Of a stretch of 64,000 bases of DNA, positions 11,151 through 23,063 are shown piece by piece. Source of the DNA: Solen grandis. Its lineage: Eukaryota; Mollusca; Bivalvia; Adapedonta; Solenidae. The notes under the pieces are model-generated. The model was not told the DNA's origin and did not search any database. It saw nothing but the letters and a program-made list of their open reading frames with translations. The position numbers and the translations under genes were made by a program. Each line of letters begins with the position of its first letter. The first letter of the stretch is position 1. The DNA is taken from the NCBI GenBank assembly GCA_021229015.1, contig CM037783.1, positions 27,474,605 to 27,538,604 on the forward strand, read 5' to 3'.

Positions 11151-11334
11151 CACCAAACTTTATGAATGAATGGCTAGATCATGGGCGAAGCTTAATTGGG
11201 ATTGTTTTAAGAAGATCATTGCTTCTTCCCTCTGAACATGGTGCATTTTAGGACAGCACATATTATGGGTGTATTATGCTTTGACTCGCGGAGCTCATTT
11301 TGCTTTGGTATTTTTTTTTTCATCATTTATATAT

Positions 11335-11402
11335 TGATTCTTGGTCTTGAACTTGGAACCTTTCAATTATAAGATGGCTGTCATCCCACTGCGCCACTTC
11401 GG
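11335..11402 (-). repeat. tRNA-like sequence (minus strand)
   Basis: On the minus strand, A box TGGCGCAGTGG (11386-11396) and B box AGTTCAAGACC (11343-11353) are spaced as in a tRNA with a long variable arm. This is probably another SINE head or tRNA pseudogene; the stems are imperfect. The rest of 11303-11706 shows nothing recognisable. Confidence 0.45.
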
Positions 11403-11706
11403 TTATTTAACAGCAGCATTTATATTTACACTACAGTACACGGTCCACTGTTTGTGATTTCAATACCTGTCACTCCTATTCAAAACGATAACAAATACTG
11501 TTAGCAAGTTATATTCTTAGAGTGACAGATGTTTTGTGTGTGGATATTTTTTTCTGGTTTTTTGATAGCAAGTTCAGTCAGAAGAACTGAAATTTAAAGG
11601 TTTGAAACGCGCGCTATTTCATTGGTTTAAAATCGAGCACTTGTTTATTGCAAATAAATTACTTAAAAGGTCAATCTGACGTGACCCATAATGCGATGTT
11701 ATCAGA

Positions 11707-13077
11707 TTTTTATTATACGCCGCCGGAGGCGGTCGTATATTGGCGTCATCTTCTCCGTCTGTCCGTCCGTCCGTACGTCCATATCTTGTGAACGCAACTC
11801 CTCCTACGTTTCTGAATGAATCTTTTCAAAACTTGGTCAATGTCATTACTATAATGGGTAGATGTGCATGAAGTGGCGATTTTCCGGTTCATTGATTTTT
11901 ACAAGATTTGTGTCCCTTTGAAACTTAGTCTCTGTAGCTGAATGATATTGCAGCCTTGTGAACGCAACTCCTCCTACATTTCTGAATGAATCTTTTCAAA
12001 ACTTGGTCAGTGTCATTACTATAATGGGTAGATGTGCATGAAGTGGCGATTTTCCGGTTCATTGATTTTTACATGATTTGTGTCCCTTTGAAACTTAGTC
12101 TCTGTAGTTGAATGATATTGCAGCCTTGTGAACGCAACTCCTCCTACATTTCTGAATGAATCTTTTCAAAACTTGGTCAATATCATTACTATAATGGGTA
12201 GATGTGCATGAAGTGGGATTTTCCGGTTCATTGATTTTTACAGTTTGGTCCCTTGAAACTTAGTCTCTGTAGTGAATGATATTGCAGCCTTGTGAACGCA
12301 ACTCCTCCTACATTTCTGAATGAATCTTTTTATAACTTGGTCAATGTCATTACTTTAATGGGTAAATGTGCATGAAGTGGTGATTTTATGGTTCATTGAT
12401 TTTTACAAGATTTGTGTACCTTGAAACTTAGTCTCTATAGCCGATTGATATTGCAGCCTTGTGAACGCAACTCCTCCTACATTTCTGAATGAATCTTTTC
12501 AAAACTTGGTCAATATCATTACTATAATGGGTAGATGTGCATGAAGTGGTGATTTTCCGGTACATTAATTTTTGCAAGATTTGTGTCCCCTGAAACTTAG
12601 TCTTTTTAGCTGATTGATATTTCAGCTTTGGGAATGCAATTTCTTGTATGTTTCTGACCTAATCTTTTCAAAACTTGGGCAATGTCATTACTATACTGGG
12701 TAGATATGCACAAAGCAGGGGCTTTGATGTTCATCAATATTTGCAATAGTTATGCCTTTCTAAACATGGTCTCTTTAAAACACAACTCAAGTTTCTAAAC
12801 AGGTAAAAGTGCATAAGGCAAGGATTTTCTGGTACTGTGATTTTTGCAAGAGTTATGGGGAGAAAGAAAAAAGGATTCAAATTGATACTGCTATTTGACC
12901 TACTGTCATATTGGAAGCATTTTTAGGGTTCTATCTCTGTTCAGCTAAATTAATTGGTCTTACAGACTTCATTATGAGGTTATGCTTACAGAAATGTTAA
13001 AAGCAATAATTAAAAGACCCCTCTTGGTCTTTATATTTTGTGGCGGCGTATATTGTGGCATCACTGGCACTCTTGTT
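11707..13077 (+). mobile_element. Helentron-like element, ACGCCGCC family
   Basis: The 5' arm TATACGCCGCC and palindrome CCGCC-GGA-GGCGG are followed by a GTCCGTCC tract. The 3' arm GGCGGCGTATA, a degenerate hairpin and TCTTGTT end at 13077. The core units begin 'gtgaacgcaactcctcctac' at 11788, 11958, 12128, 12292 and 12461 (164-170 bp), then decay. It shares no body sequence with the GCTCACCTGAG family, yet has the same terminal layout and the same last seven bases. Confidence 0.75.
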
Positions 13078-13092
13078 GCATATAGTAGAGAA

Positions 13093-13807
13093 GCGCAAAT
13101 TAGGATATGCTTTTAATGAGATTGCTGTCTAACACATCTTCTAACGAGCAAGCATTCAGCAGGGGATGGCCTTGTCAAAATAGCTCTTGTTGATTTGTCA
13201 GCTGATGCTTCACATAATTGCAGATATCTTTTTTACGATTGTCGTCGCAAATTCAAGATGGCGGTCAGTCTGTGGATTTATCCCAGGATGCATCAAATCT
13301 CGGGGAAATCCTGTATGCGCAGCACTGGGTTCTCACTGATATAGAGGTTTACTTTGTGATGTTACAGTTTCCAATTCGTCTAATGTAGCTTAGTGATATT
13401 TACAACCTATTCTGATTTGATAATTTTTCAGACATAAAGCATTATTAGTCCCTGTTGCGCAAATTAGGATATGCTTTTAATGAGATTGCTGTCTAACACA
13501 TCTTCTAACGAGCAAGCATTCAGCAGGGGATGGCCTTGTCAAAATAGCTCTTTTATTTCTTCCATAATTGCAGATATCTTTTTTACGATTGTCGTCGCAA
13601 ATTCAAGATGGCGGTCAATCTGTGGATTTATCCTGGGATGCATCAAATCTCGGGGAAATCCTGTATGCGCAGCACTGGGTTCTTTATGATATAGAGGTTT
13701 ACTTTGTGATGTTACAGTTTCCAATTCGTCTAATGTAGCTTAGTGATATTTACAACCTATTCTGATTTGATAATTTTTCAGACATAAAGCATTATTAGTC
13801 CCTGTTG
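13093..13807. repeat. Tandem duplication of a ~360 bp segment
   Basis: Copy 1 (13093-13456) and copy 2 (13457-13807) both start GCGCAAATTAGGATATGC and are nearly identical. The main difference is a ~13 bp length change after 'aaaatagctctt'. Each copy has AAGATGGCGGTCA, the core of a YY1-type site typical of animal promoters and 5' exons. No long frame is shared by both copies. It lies 264 bp upstream of the penultimate SNX13 exon. Confidence 0.75.
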
Positions 13808-14070
13808 TAACTATTTATCATAAAACTAGTGATTTAGTCTTAGCCTTATATACTTATCCTACTTCAGAGAGTATCCATCAGTTATTATGTTTCTACATGC
13901 TTCAGCTTTTGATATTTGTAGGTGTACTTTGATAAGTTACAGATTACCTTTTGCAATACAAGAGCTATTCAGAAAAAGCCTATGTGACCAGTATAAAACC
14001 AGATCAGCCAGTGAGTAGCTCAACATATTGAATTGTGATAGGCTTAATTATTTGATAACATTGGTTACAG

Positions 14071-15849
14071 AGACTCATTCTGGCCAGAGGGATCCTTGGC
14101 AGAACCCAGACCAGCCCGGGACCACAATACTCGAATGAGGACCCGAGTGATTTGTCGCACCAAAATGCTTGGCAGCATTCCGGGTATTGTAAAATCTTTA
14201 TGAAGCAGCCAGCAGTAGGATTCCTGACACTTTATTACACATTTAACCACCATTTGGCATCCAATTTTAGCTCACCTGAGCATGAAGTGCTCATGGTGAG
14301 CTATTAGGATCACCCTGCATCTTCGTGCGACGTGCGGTCAACAATTTGTTTTGAACAACATCTCCTCTGAAACTGCTTGACAGAATTTGATTAAACTTGG
14401 CACGGATGATCCCTGGGTGAACCTTCACAAAAGTTGCTAAAATAAACTTGATCCATGTATAACTCTGGTTACCATGGCAACGGAAGGAAATTATGAAAAC
14501 TTTAAAAATCATCTCCTTCAAAACTACTGGCCAGATTTCAAAATGTTTGGTACAGATGTTCCTTGGGGAAACCTCTACCAAGATTGCTAAAATTATTCCG
14601 ATTCGAAAAAAATATGATCGCCAGGGGCGGGGCTAATTTGCCTTAAAAGTATATAGTGAAATCTTTAAACTCCTCTGAAACCGCTGGACAGAATTTAATG
14701 AAATTTAGCAGGGATGATCATTGGGTGAAGCTTCACAAAAATTGCTAAAATTATTGCGATCCATAAAAAAACAAGGCCAACAGGGGGTGAAATCTTTAAA
14801 CGACATCTTCCCTGACATCACTGAACAGAATTTGATTAAATTTTGCAGGGATGATCATTTGGTGAAGCTTCACAAAAGTTGCTAAAAATATTCCGTTCCT
14901 TTTAAAAAAACACATGGCCGCCATGGGCAGGGCTAATTTGCCTTATATGTGTATAGTAAAATCTCTAAATGACATCTCCTCCGAAACCACTGGACAGAGC
15001 CGCCATGCCTTATATGTGTATAGTGAAATCTCTAAATGACATCTCCTTCAAAACCACTGGACAGAATTTGATTAAAATTTGGCAGGGATGATCCTTGGGT
15101 GAAGCTTCACAAAAATTATTCCGATCCATAAAAAAACATGGCTGCAAGGGCCGGAACTAATTTGCCTTAAATGTATATATTCAAAACTTAAAATGACCTC
15201 TCCTCTGAAACTGCTGGACAGAATTTGATAAAACTTTGCAGGGATCATTTCCTTCAAAACTACTAGGCCAGATTTCAAAATGTTTTAATACAGACTGATG
15301 TTCCTTGGGTACCCTATACTCAGGTGAGCGATCCAGGGCCATCATGGCCCTCTTGTTTGTATCTGAATATTTCCTCTATTTAATGATAGTTGTATATACA
15401 TGAGCAGGAAATGTCTTGCATGTGTAATATCAAGTGTATTGCATACTGATACCACCATTTCAGCTTGGTTTCCCATTTCAAACAGTAATTGGTATACCTT
15501 TTGAGATCTGTAGCTATCAAATATGTATGTGTGGAAGTCCTCCACCTTCTATTTTTCCTCAGTTAAGAACTTTATTGACAAAATTTTTTTGTCATTGTAC
15601 CTTTCAGATGAGCTCAGACATTTCCTAGGCACAGAGACAGTAAAGCAGGGAACAGCAAGAGTTTTTGACATGTTCCAGTATCGCAGTTTAAATAGACGTT
15701 TAGTCTATGTAGTACTGGAGGGTGTGATAGAGACTTTGTTTCCTGAAAACAAATTCAAAGAGCTGTTCAGGAAACTGCACTCTCAGTCTTCCCGGCTGAA
15801 GACTGTACAGACAACACAAGCAGGAACTACAAGACTTGATACAGTGTAG
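14071..15849 (+). CDS. snx13: Sorting nexin (SNX13-like), last two coding exons
   Basis: Exons 14071-14183 (acceptor ttggttacag, donor gtattg) and 15608-15849 (acceptor tacctttcag, TAG at 15847-15849) join in phase, splitting a GAT codon. They give DSFWPEGSLAEP...RTRV...KMLGSIP followed by DELRHFLGTETV, VFDMFQ, NRRLVYVVLEGVIETLFP and KFKELFRKLHSQS. This matches the Nexin_C domain at the end of SNX13, an endosomal membrane-tethering protein with PXA, RGS, PX and Nexin_C domains. The FWPDG-like motif and the LEGxxETLFP block are the distinctive features as I remember the family. SNX14, SNX19 and SNX25 have related tails that fit less well. The PXA, RGS and PX exons were not found. The intron (14184-15607) holds a complete Helentron-like element. 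A 7.1 kb transposon starts 57 bp after the stop, so the 3' UTR is interrupted or made by it. No AATAAA occurs before that insertion. Confidence 0.8.
14266..15357 (+). mobile_element. Helentron-like element in the last SNX13 intron
   Basis: TTTTAGCTCACCTGAGCAtgaagTGCTCATGGTGAGC palindrome at the 5' end (16+ bp arms). 3' arm CTCAGGTGAGCGA, hairpin GGGCCatcatGGCCC and TCTTGTT at 15351-15357. The core units contain 'ggacagaatttgattaaa', repeated irregularly at ~14400-15230. It lies in sense orientation between the two SNX13 exons. Confidence 0.8.
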
Positions 15850-16684
15850 TGTTATTATTTGATCATCCCACCAAAGATTTGTTTTTATTTAAATCTTAAA
15901 TCAATACAGTGGTGCTATCACATCAGTTGTCAAAAATAAGTGTATCGTTTGTATTGCATCATATACTCATTTGCATTGTAACATATCGAATCGTATCTTA
16001 TTGCATCCAATCATATAAGACATAATTAATGAGATCGTATTGTAACGTACAGCAGTGGTATATCATAAATCATATATTGCACATCACATAACGTATATCA
16101 TATTGATCACTCTAAGTTTTGGGACAGTCTAATTTCTGGACACCCTTGATTTTCTTTAGAAAATATTTTTTTTTCATGTCTCTAAATCCAACATTTGCAT
16201 ATGTGTATTAATTATGTATCATAAAGTTATATTATGTAGTATAATGTTTAATTATAATAACTTACTTTATTTTTACTTTTGTTATATACATAAACATGTG
16301 TAGCGGCTTACGTGACTTTTTGAAGCAGACACCATGCGTCATTAAGCAATTTAATGCATGTGTCAAAAATATGTATTCAAAAGCATTATATCAATATTTA
16401 AGTGTATGCTGGGCTACATACCTTTTGATATGTTTACTTTATGTGTTTGATCAAAGTTTTACATGATATTAACATAAATTATCTGAAAACTAACGAATTA
16501 AATCTGACCTTATTATGCATGATCAAATACTAATATCATCCAAGATGTTGCTTCCATGAAAATAACTTATTTTTCCGGGATCTTTTATTTCTGCAGTGTT
16601 CGCTTGGGCGCTCTCTCTCAAACACATTGACAAAGATAATCGTTATTTATGTATATACTTACATTGTAGTTCTGATGTGCACTT

Positions 16685-17349
16685 TTTTTAGCTCACCTGA
16701 GCACAACGTGCTCAAGGTGAGCTTTTGTGATCGCCCTTCGTCGTATGTCGTGAACAATTTGCTTTAAACGACATCTCCTCTGGAACCGCTGGACAGAATT
16801 TAATGAAACTTGGCAGGAATGTCCCTTGGGTGAGGCTCTACAAAAGTTGCTAAAAAAAAGTTGATCCATGAAGGACTCTGGTTGCCATGGCAACAAAAAG
16901 AAAAATAATTTGAAAACTTTAAAAATCATCTCCTTCAAAACTACTGGCCAGATTTCAAAATAATTTGGTACAGATGTTCCTTGGGTCAACCTCTACCAAA
17001 GTTGCTAAAATTATTCCGATCCGTAAAAAAACATGGCCGCCAGGGGCGGGGCTTATTTGCCTTATATGTATATAGAGAAACCTTTAAACAACATCTCCTC
17101 TGAAACCACTGGACAGAATTTGATTAAACTTGGCACGGATGATCCTTGGGTCAACCTTCAGAAAAGTTGCTAAAATAAACTTGATCCATGTAGAACTCTG
17201 GTTGCCATGGCAACAAAAAGAAAAAAAAATGAAAACTTTAAAAATCATCTTCTTCAAAACTACTGGCCAGATTTTAAAATAAATTGGTACAGATGTTCCT
17301 TGGGTCAACCTATTTATCTCAGGTGAGCGATTTAGGGCCTCATGTTTTA
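16685..17349 (+). mobile_element. Helentron-like element, GCTCACCTGAG family, 3' hairpin lost
   Basis: The 5' palindrome GCTCACCTGAGCAC/GTGCTCAAGGTGAGC is intact. The 3' arm CTCAGGTGAGCGA is followed only by TTTAGGGCC, and the second half of the hairpin is deleted before TGTTTT. The body is very similar to the copy at 19037-19732. Confidence 0.75.
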
Positions 17350-17453
17350 ATTTCCTACTTTATTTACCTCTCTCTCTCTGTCTCTACACACGCACAAATG
17401 TAAACAATGAAATGAAATGAACAAGTCATAATTTGCACAGAACATATTTTCTT

Positions 17454-20202
17454 TTTTTATGCCCCTGTTGGGCGGCATATGGATTTTCGGTCTGTGTGTG
17501 CGTCTGTTTGAATGTCCATCCATCACACCTCAGGTTTAATTTTTTATTTTGTGGGAATCCTGTTGAAACTTCATGGATATATTATTCAGGTTATGAATTT
17601 GTGCACCTGGGTATTTTTATCGAACCATCGTTAAAGTTGACAGAGTTATGGACCTTTGTTTTTGAAAAACATGGAATTTTATGCTTGTGACACATGTAAC
17701 TTTGAAAGTATTTGTACTACAGACTTGAAACTTCATGAATGTATTTTTCAGGACATGAACTTGTGCACCTGGTTATATTTATTCCCCCCCCACCCCACCC
17801 CCAACAAAAAGTGAGGCATATAGATTTGCCTTTGTCTCTCTGTCCATCCCAAAACTGTGACACAGGTGACTCTGAAGGTATTTGTGATGGATATATTACT
17901 CAGGACATGACTTGCGCTCCTGGGTGTTGGCCTGTTTTGAAAAATGCGACAGGTGGGGGCATCTGTGTCCTCTGAACACTTAAGATGACTTCATATGTCA
18001 TGAAACTACTTATTTATTGGTGACCTATATTTCGAACTAGGTACACATGTACATCATGAAAGAATATCTATGCAAATTTATGGCTGTGACCTATATTTCA
18101 CGGTTGGATGACCATGGTAAATTTGATTTTTCTGTCTCAGTTTCACCTCAGGTTTACCTTTCAGTTTAAGCTTTTTTCCTTCACATCTTTATAAAACTAG
18201 GTACACATGTACATTATGATTTGATCTTTTTAATATTTATGCAGATTTTTGGCCATGACCTTATTTTTCATAGTTGGATGAAAACAATTGTTCTCAACTT
18301 CTGCCTTAGGTTTACCTTTGCATTTAATTTTTTTTTTCTTTTCTAAAAAGATGAATTCTCATCTTCATGAAGCTATGTACACATTTACATCATGATAAAA
18401 AATATTATGTTTATGAAAATTTATAGTTGTGACTGATATATATATTACACAGTTGGATAAACATGGTAGAATTGGTTGTCCTGCATTTGCGGGACTTTTT
18501 TTATGGCCCCAAAGCTAGCTTTCGGTGTCATAATAAAATCGGACCGTCTGTCCATGTGTGGTCCGGCATTTCGTCTCTGGACAATGACTTTGTCTTGCAT
18601 GCATATATTTTGATATAATTCGGCATCAATGATCTCCTCGAGAATACGGAGTGTTGCATGAAAGATCCAGGTTTGTAACTCAAAGGTCAAGGTCTCAATC
18701 ACAGATCAAAGGTCATAAAAATGGGATATTCTTCAGTTTCTGGACATTAACTCTGTCCTGGATATTTATATAACTTAGTATCAATGATCTCCTTCAGAAG
18801 TCAGAGTATTGCGCGAAAGATCCAGGTTTGTAACTCAAAGGTCAAGGTCACAATCAGAGATCAAAGGTCATAAAATGGAGTATTTTTTCAGTTTCTGGAC
18901 ATTAGCTCTGTCCTGGATATTTATGTAACTTGGTATCAATGATCTCCTCAAGAAGACGGAGTGTTGCGTGAAAGATCCAGGTTTGTAAATCAAAGGTCAA
19001 GGTTACAATCACCGATCAAATCATAAAATGGGGTATTTTTTTAGCTCACCTGAGCACAAAGTGCTCAAGGTGAGCTTTTAGGATCGCCCTTCGTCCGTCG
19101 TCGTGCGTCGTCCGTCGTGCGTCGTCAACAATTTGCTTTAAACGACATCTCCTCTGAAACCGCTGGACAGAATTTATTGAAACTTGGCAGGAATGTTCCT
19201 TGGGTCAACCTCTACCAAAGTTGCTAAAATAAAGTTGATCCATGTAGAACTCTGGTTGCCATGGCAACAAAAAGAAAAATAATTTGAAAACTTTAAAAAT
19301 CATCTTCTTCAAAACTACTGGCCAGATTTTAAAATAAATTGGTACAGATGTTCCTTGGGTCAACCTCTACCAAAGTTACTAAAATTATTCTGATCTGTAA
19401 AAAAACATGGCCGCCAGGGGCGGAGCTTATTTGCCTTATATGTATATAGAGAAACCTTTAAACAACATCTCCTCTGAAACCACTGGACAGAATTTGATTA
19501 AACTTGGCAGGGATGATCCTTGGGTCAACCTTCACAAAAGTTGCTAAAATAAAGTTGATCCATGTAGAACTCTGGTTGCCATGGCAACAAAAAGAAAAAA
19601 AAAATGAAAACTTTAAAAATCATCTTCTTCAAAACTACTGGCCAGATTTTAAAATAATTTGGTACAGATGTTCCTTGGGTCAATCTATTTATCTCAGGTG
19701 AGCGATTTAGGGCCATCATGGGCCTCTTGTTTTTGTTTCTGGACATTAACTTTGTCCTGGATGGATGGATGGATGGATATTGATATGACTTTGTATCAAT
19801 GATCTCGAGAAGACGGAGTGTTGCGTGAAAGATCCAAGTTGTAACTCAAAGGTCAAGGTCACCATAAACAATCAAAGGTCATAAAACGGGGTTTTTTCTT
19901 GTTTCTGGATACTAACTCTGTCATTGATGGATGGACATTTGCTCCCACTGGCTTTTAACTTCATATACAGAGCATATGAAAGAAAGTGCAGATTACACTA
20001 CCCATAACTCTTAACTTCAATATATTTTGTGTTATTCCCCTTTGTTGATAGAGCTATTGGGTAGGGGACATGCGTTCACACGGTTTTCCAAGGAACACTC
20101 AAGTCTAGCGTACATCAAGTATGTGCTAAGATGCTAAAACGACAAAACATGTGTCAAAGCAACGCTTTGGGGGCATATGTCACTGACTGACAGTTCTTGT
20201 TT
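17454..20202 (+). mobile_element. Helentron-like element, ATGCCCC family
   Basis: Starts TTTTTTATGCCCCTGTTGGG. Ends GGGGGCATATG, hairpin TGTCA-ctgac-TGACA and GTTCTTGTT at 20193-20201. The core is tandem: units with 'aggtacacatgtacat' (18040-18400), then ~145 bp units with 'gatccaggtttgtaactcaa' (18670, 18820, 18976). The array is split by the copy at 19037-19732. A possible second 5' end, TTTTTTATGGCCCC at 18500, suggests a composite. Confidence 0.65.
19037..19732 (+). mobile_element. Helentron-like element nested in the ATGCCCC element
   Basis: Complete copy: 5' palindrome GCTCACCTGAGCAC/GTGCTCAAGGTGAGC, a CGTC-rich tract, two core units, CTCAGGTGAGCGA, hairpin GGGCC-atcat-GGGCC and TCTTGTT. 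Small open frames across it belong to the repeat and are not genes. Confidence 0.8.
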
Positions 20203-22364
20203 GTCTATGAAGATGTCTACACATTCTTCTGGTAATCGCGTCAAACCAAAGACGTTTATAGTTTGTACCAGATGCACCAATTCCTGGCACTTGGCAATAC
20301 CGCAGACACGAAAATGAACCAAGGAGTCTATTTGTGAGCTAGGGTATCACATTCCTTTGTAAAAAGAAAAAAAACCCAAAAAACAGGACCTCATTTGTGA
20401 GTATCCTTGACCGCTAGGTCTATAATATGGCCATAGTAATCAGAAAATGATTGCTATGCTAGCCATTACCATAGAAGATTAACATACTATCTTTGAGAAT
20501 AGAAGTTATGTGTTTTTAGTCAAATTACCAATCTTCTTATCCGTGAAAACAAACTAAATTCCAAACTGTTACATGCATAGTTCGCTTAAAAATATCTTTG
20601 ATTGAATGTTTTCTTTCATGTCACTTTTGATTTATGCATGTATGTGTATATTTAATTTAAAGTGAATAAACAACGTAATTGTATTTCACCAGATGCGTGC
20701 CATACCTTCTTATTAGGGGCACAGCGTATGTTTATTTTGACCAGATATGCCACCTTTATGTATCGCTGGTACTGGTATACCATCACGCACTCCCAACCCC
20801 ACCCCAAGGCGAGGGAGGGACAATGGACATGTACACAACAGAAATGTTATTACCGGTACTATCATGACTACAAATTTCTGCCATTGATTAATTTGATTCA
20901 TGTCTATTTATTCTATTGAATATTTAACATAGAATATCTTCTTCTTCGAAATATAATATTTCTATCAGTATATTTCCATACCGAATCTCGATGATGATTA
21001 TTCTTTACAACTGAAAGACTAATGGACTTTCCAAAACACAAACACATAGAGTGTGATGTGATTACATAGTACTATATTTTGATAGTTAAAACAGTAAAAT
21101 TTAGCAACAGTTATTTAAAAGGAAAAAATAATTTGTACTTAAGATTGAAAGCATGGGACCACTTTAGAAGTGCTTTGCAGATTAATTAGAATATCTGCTT
21201 TCTTCATGGGAGAAAATGAATTGGAGGTCAAACATCACACAAGACATACATATGAATTTCTTTTGCAAGTAATGCAAGTAAGTTAACAGTAGCTTAGCTA
21301 CTGTTTTAGTTCTCTCATGCTTTTCCCCTATATAGATGTCAACCTAGCAATTTAAATTTTATATTAAACTCATGCTTGACCACAAAGATGACGGCATTGA
21401 GCGATGCTAAAAGTTGGGAACTATGAATAAGCAGCAACAGAATCGGTGGCCTTTTCACTCATTCCTTCTCTTCGAACAAGATGGCCTTCCGGTCCGTTTT
21501 TTTTTTTCCTTTAAATTGTTCAAAGATTGCCATTTTATGTAGGACTAAGTGACAATACAGGTCTCCCCAACTCTTTATTTATAAAATGCAATTGTGCATG
21601 TATCATTACATTATTTTCGGCTTTTTGACAGTCACTTAATGTATATTGGAAAGACAATAAAAAAAAGTCTGCAATTTTCAAAGCTTACAAAACGTTTATT
21701 TATTAATGTTATTAATAGATATGATCTCTCTCTCTCTCTCATTAGATACTTTCTTAATACTTTAAATATCAGCTGTAGTATGTGTACATTTTATTTAGTT
21801 CAGTACATGGGTTAATGTAAAACTAAAAATGTTCCCAATGATTTTGTGTTAATATTAGTAAATATTTGTAGATATTAGTAAATTACTGTTACCATTTGTT
21901 TTTATTGTGATTGCTATCATTATGATGATAAAACTTTCATTTCTTGTACTAAACTATGGTCTCCTCTACACAATGAGATGGCAGAGTCCGTCTCATTTTC
22001 AGGGGGAATGACATTTAGGTTGACCCCATTTTCTGTAGCTCGCTATGTTTATTTCAGGTAAACACATGTTTAACCAGTTATATGTGACGGTAAATATTGT
22101 TAACAACATAATGTTTTTGCTTATTGCTGAACCTGTAGTCATAAAATCAAAGTTAAAGATATATTTAAATCCTGTAAATCGTGCATCGCATAACATAAAT
22201 CACAGATCGTGGATCGCATATCATATGGTATCAGATTAAGAACACATTTCATCCTATTCATTTCATCCTATTGTATCTAATCTTACAGGTGAATCAAACA
22301 TGCTATCACATATCGCAGATCATATATCGCATATTGTTCATATTTCAATCGTATATCTATTGTA
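20203..22364. other. Interior of the 7.1 kb element, no recognised gene
   Basis: Mostly AT-rich. It holds a (CT)n run at 21727-21740 and the ATCGCAT-rich subterminal zone at 22150-22360. A minus-strand frame at 20203-20322 (VHFRVCGIAKCQELVHLVQ...) looks somewhat protein-like but matches no family I know. Confidence 0.4.
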
Positions 22365-22977
22365 TTTTTAGCTCAGGTCATTATGTACTCAAGGTGAGCT
22401 TTTGTGATCTCCCGGCATCTATCATCGTGTGTCATCCATCGTCAACAATTTTCTTTAAACAACATCTCCTCTGAAACCCCTGGACAGAATTTGATATAAC
22501 TTGGCAGGGATGAAAGTTGCTAAAATAAACTTGATCCATGTAGAACTCTGGTTGCCTTGGCAATGAAAATAAAAAAAAAATGTAAAAAATCTCCTTCAAA
22601 ACTACTGGCCAGTTTTCAAATTGTTTTAGTACAGATGTTCCTTGGGTAAACCTCTACCAAGATTGCTAAAATTATTCCGATCGGTAAAAAAAAACATGGC
22701 CGCCAGGGGCGGGGCTAATTTGCCTTTTATGTATATAGTGAAAACTTTAAATGACATCTCCTGTGAAACCGCTGGACAGAATTTGATTAAACTTGGCAGG
22801 GATGAACCTTCACAAAAGTTGCTAAAAAAAACTTGATCCATGAAGAACTCGACAACGAAATATGAAATAATTTCCTTCAAAACTACCGGCAAAAATTCAA
22901 AATGTTTTAGCACAGATGTTCCTTGGGTAACCCTATACTCAGGTGAGCGATCCAGGGCCTCTATGGCCCTCTTGTTT
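22365..22977 (+). mobile_element. Helentron-like element, GCTCACCTGAG family, diverged 5' end
   Basis: 5' end TTTTTAGCTCAGGTCATTATGTACTCAAGGTGAGC is a damaged palindrome. 3' end CTCAGGTGAGCGA, hairpin GGGCC-tctat-GGCCC and TCTTGTT at 22970-22976. Two diverged core units. Confidence 0.75.
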
Positions 22978-23063
22978 GGCAATTGATGACAATTGAGGCG
23001 ATAGCACCACTGTACTACTTTTTATTCATCAAGAGAAGGTTTACTACTTTTACATCAGTATTT

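Larger units (their letters stand above)
8322..11302 (+). mobile_element. Helentron-like element, CCCGTAC family, twice interrupted
   Basis: Begins TTTTTATATGCCCGTAC with the palindrome CCGTAC-aaattt-CGTACGG and a GGTGGGTGG tract. The core unit contains 'actcctattcaaacagtttt' and 'gatcctcttcaaacttg', repeated at 8410, 10210, 10370 and 10530. It is split by the GACTATTC element (8564-10201) and by a SINE (10905-11150). The probable 3' end is at 11268-11302 (GTGTATTATG, then a degraded hairpin around GACTCGCGGAGCTC). The 3' boundary is less certain than the 5'. Confidence 0.6.
15907..23012. mobile_element. TA-flanked inverted-repeat DNA element, 7.1 kb with insertions
   Basis: The left end CAGTGGTGCTATC (15907) and the reverse complement of the right end match at 23 of the first 26 positions. 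TA flanks both sides (15905-15906, 23013-23014). Both subterminal regions (15940-16100, 22150-22360) are rich in irregular ATCGTAT/ATCGCAT words. It contains Helentron-like elements at 16685-17349, 17454-20202 (with 19037-19732 inside) and 22365-22977; without them about 3.1 kb remains. No transposase was found, so it would be non-autonomous. A TA target suggests Tc1/mariner-type mobilisation, but that is inference. Confidence 0.55.

Noticed and set aside
15523..15607. N-terminal extension of the last SNX13 exon
   Set aside because: The frame is open but lies before a strong acceptor; the in-phase join to the 14071-14183 exon explains the start at 15608.
20203..20322. Minus-strand exon (VHFRVCGIAKCQELVHLVQ...)
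   Set aside because: Looks mildly protein-like but runs out of a repeat terminus, has no clear splice sites and matches no family known to me.
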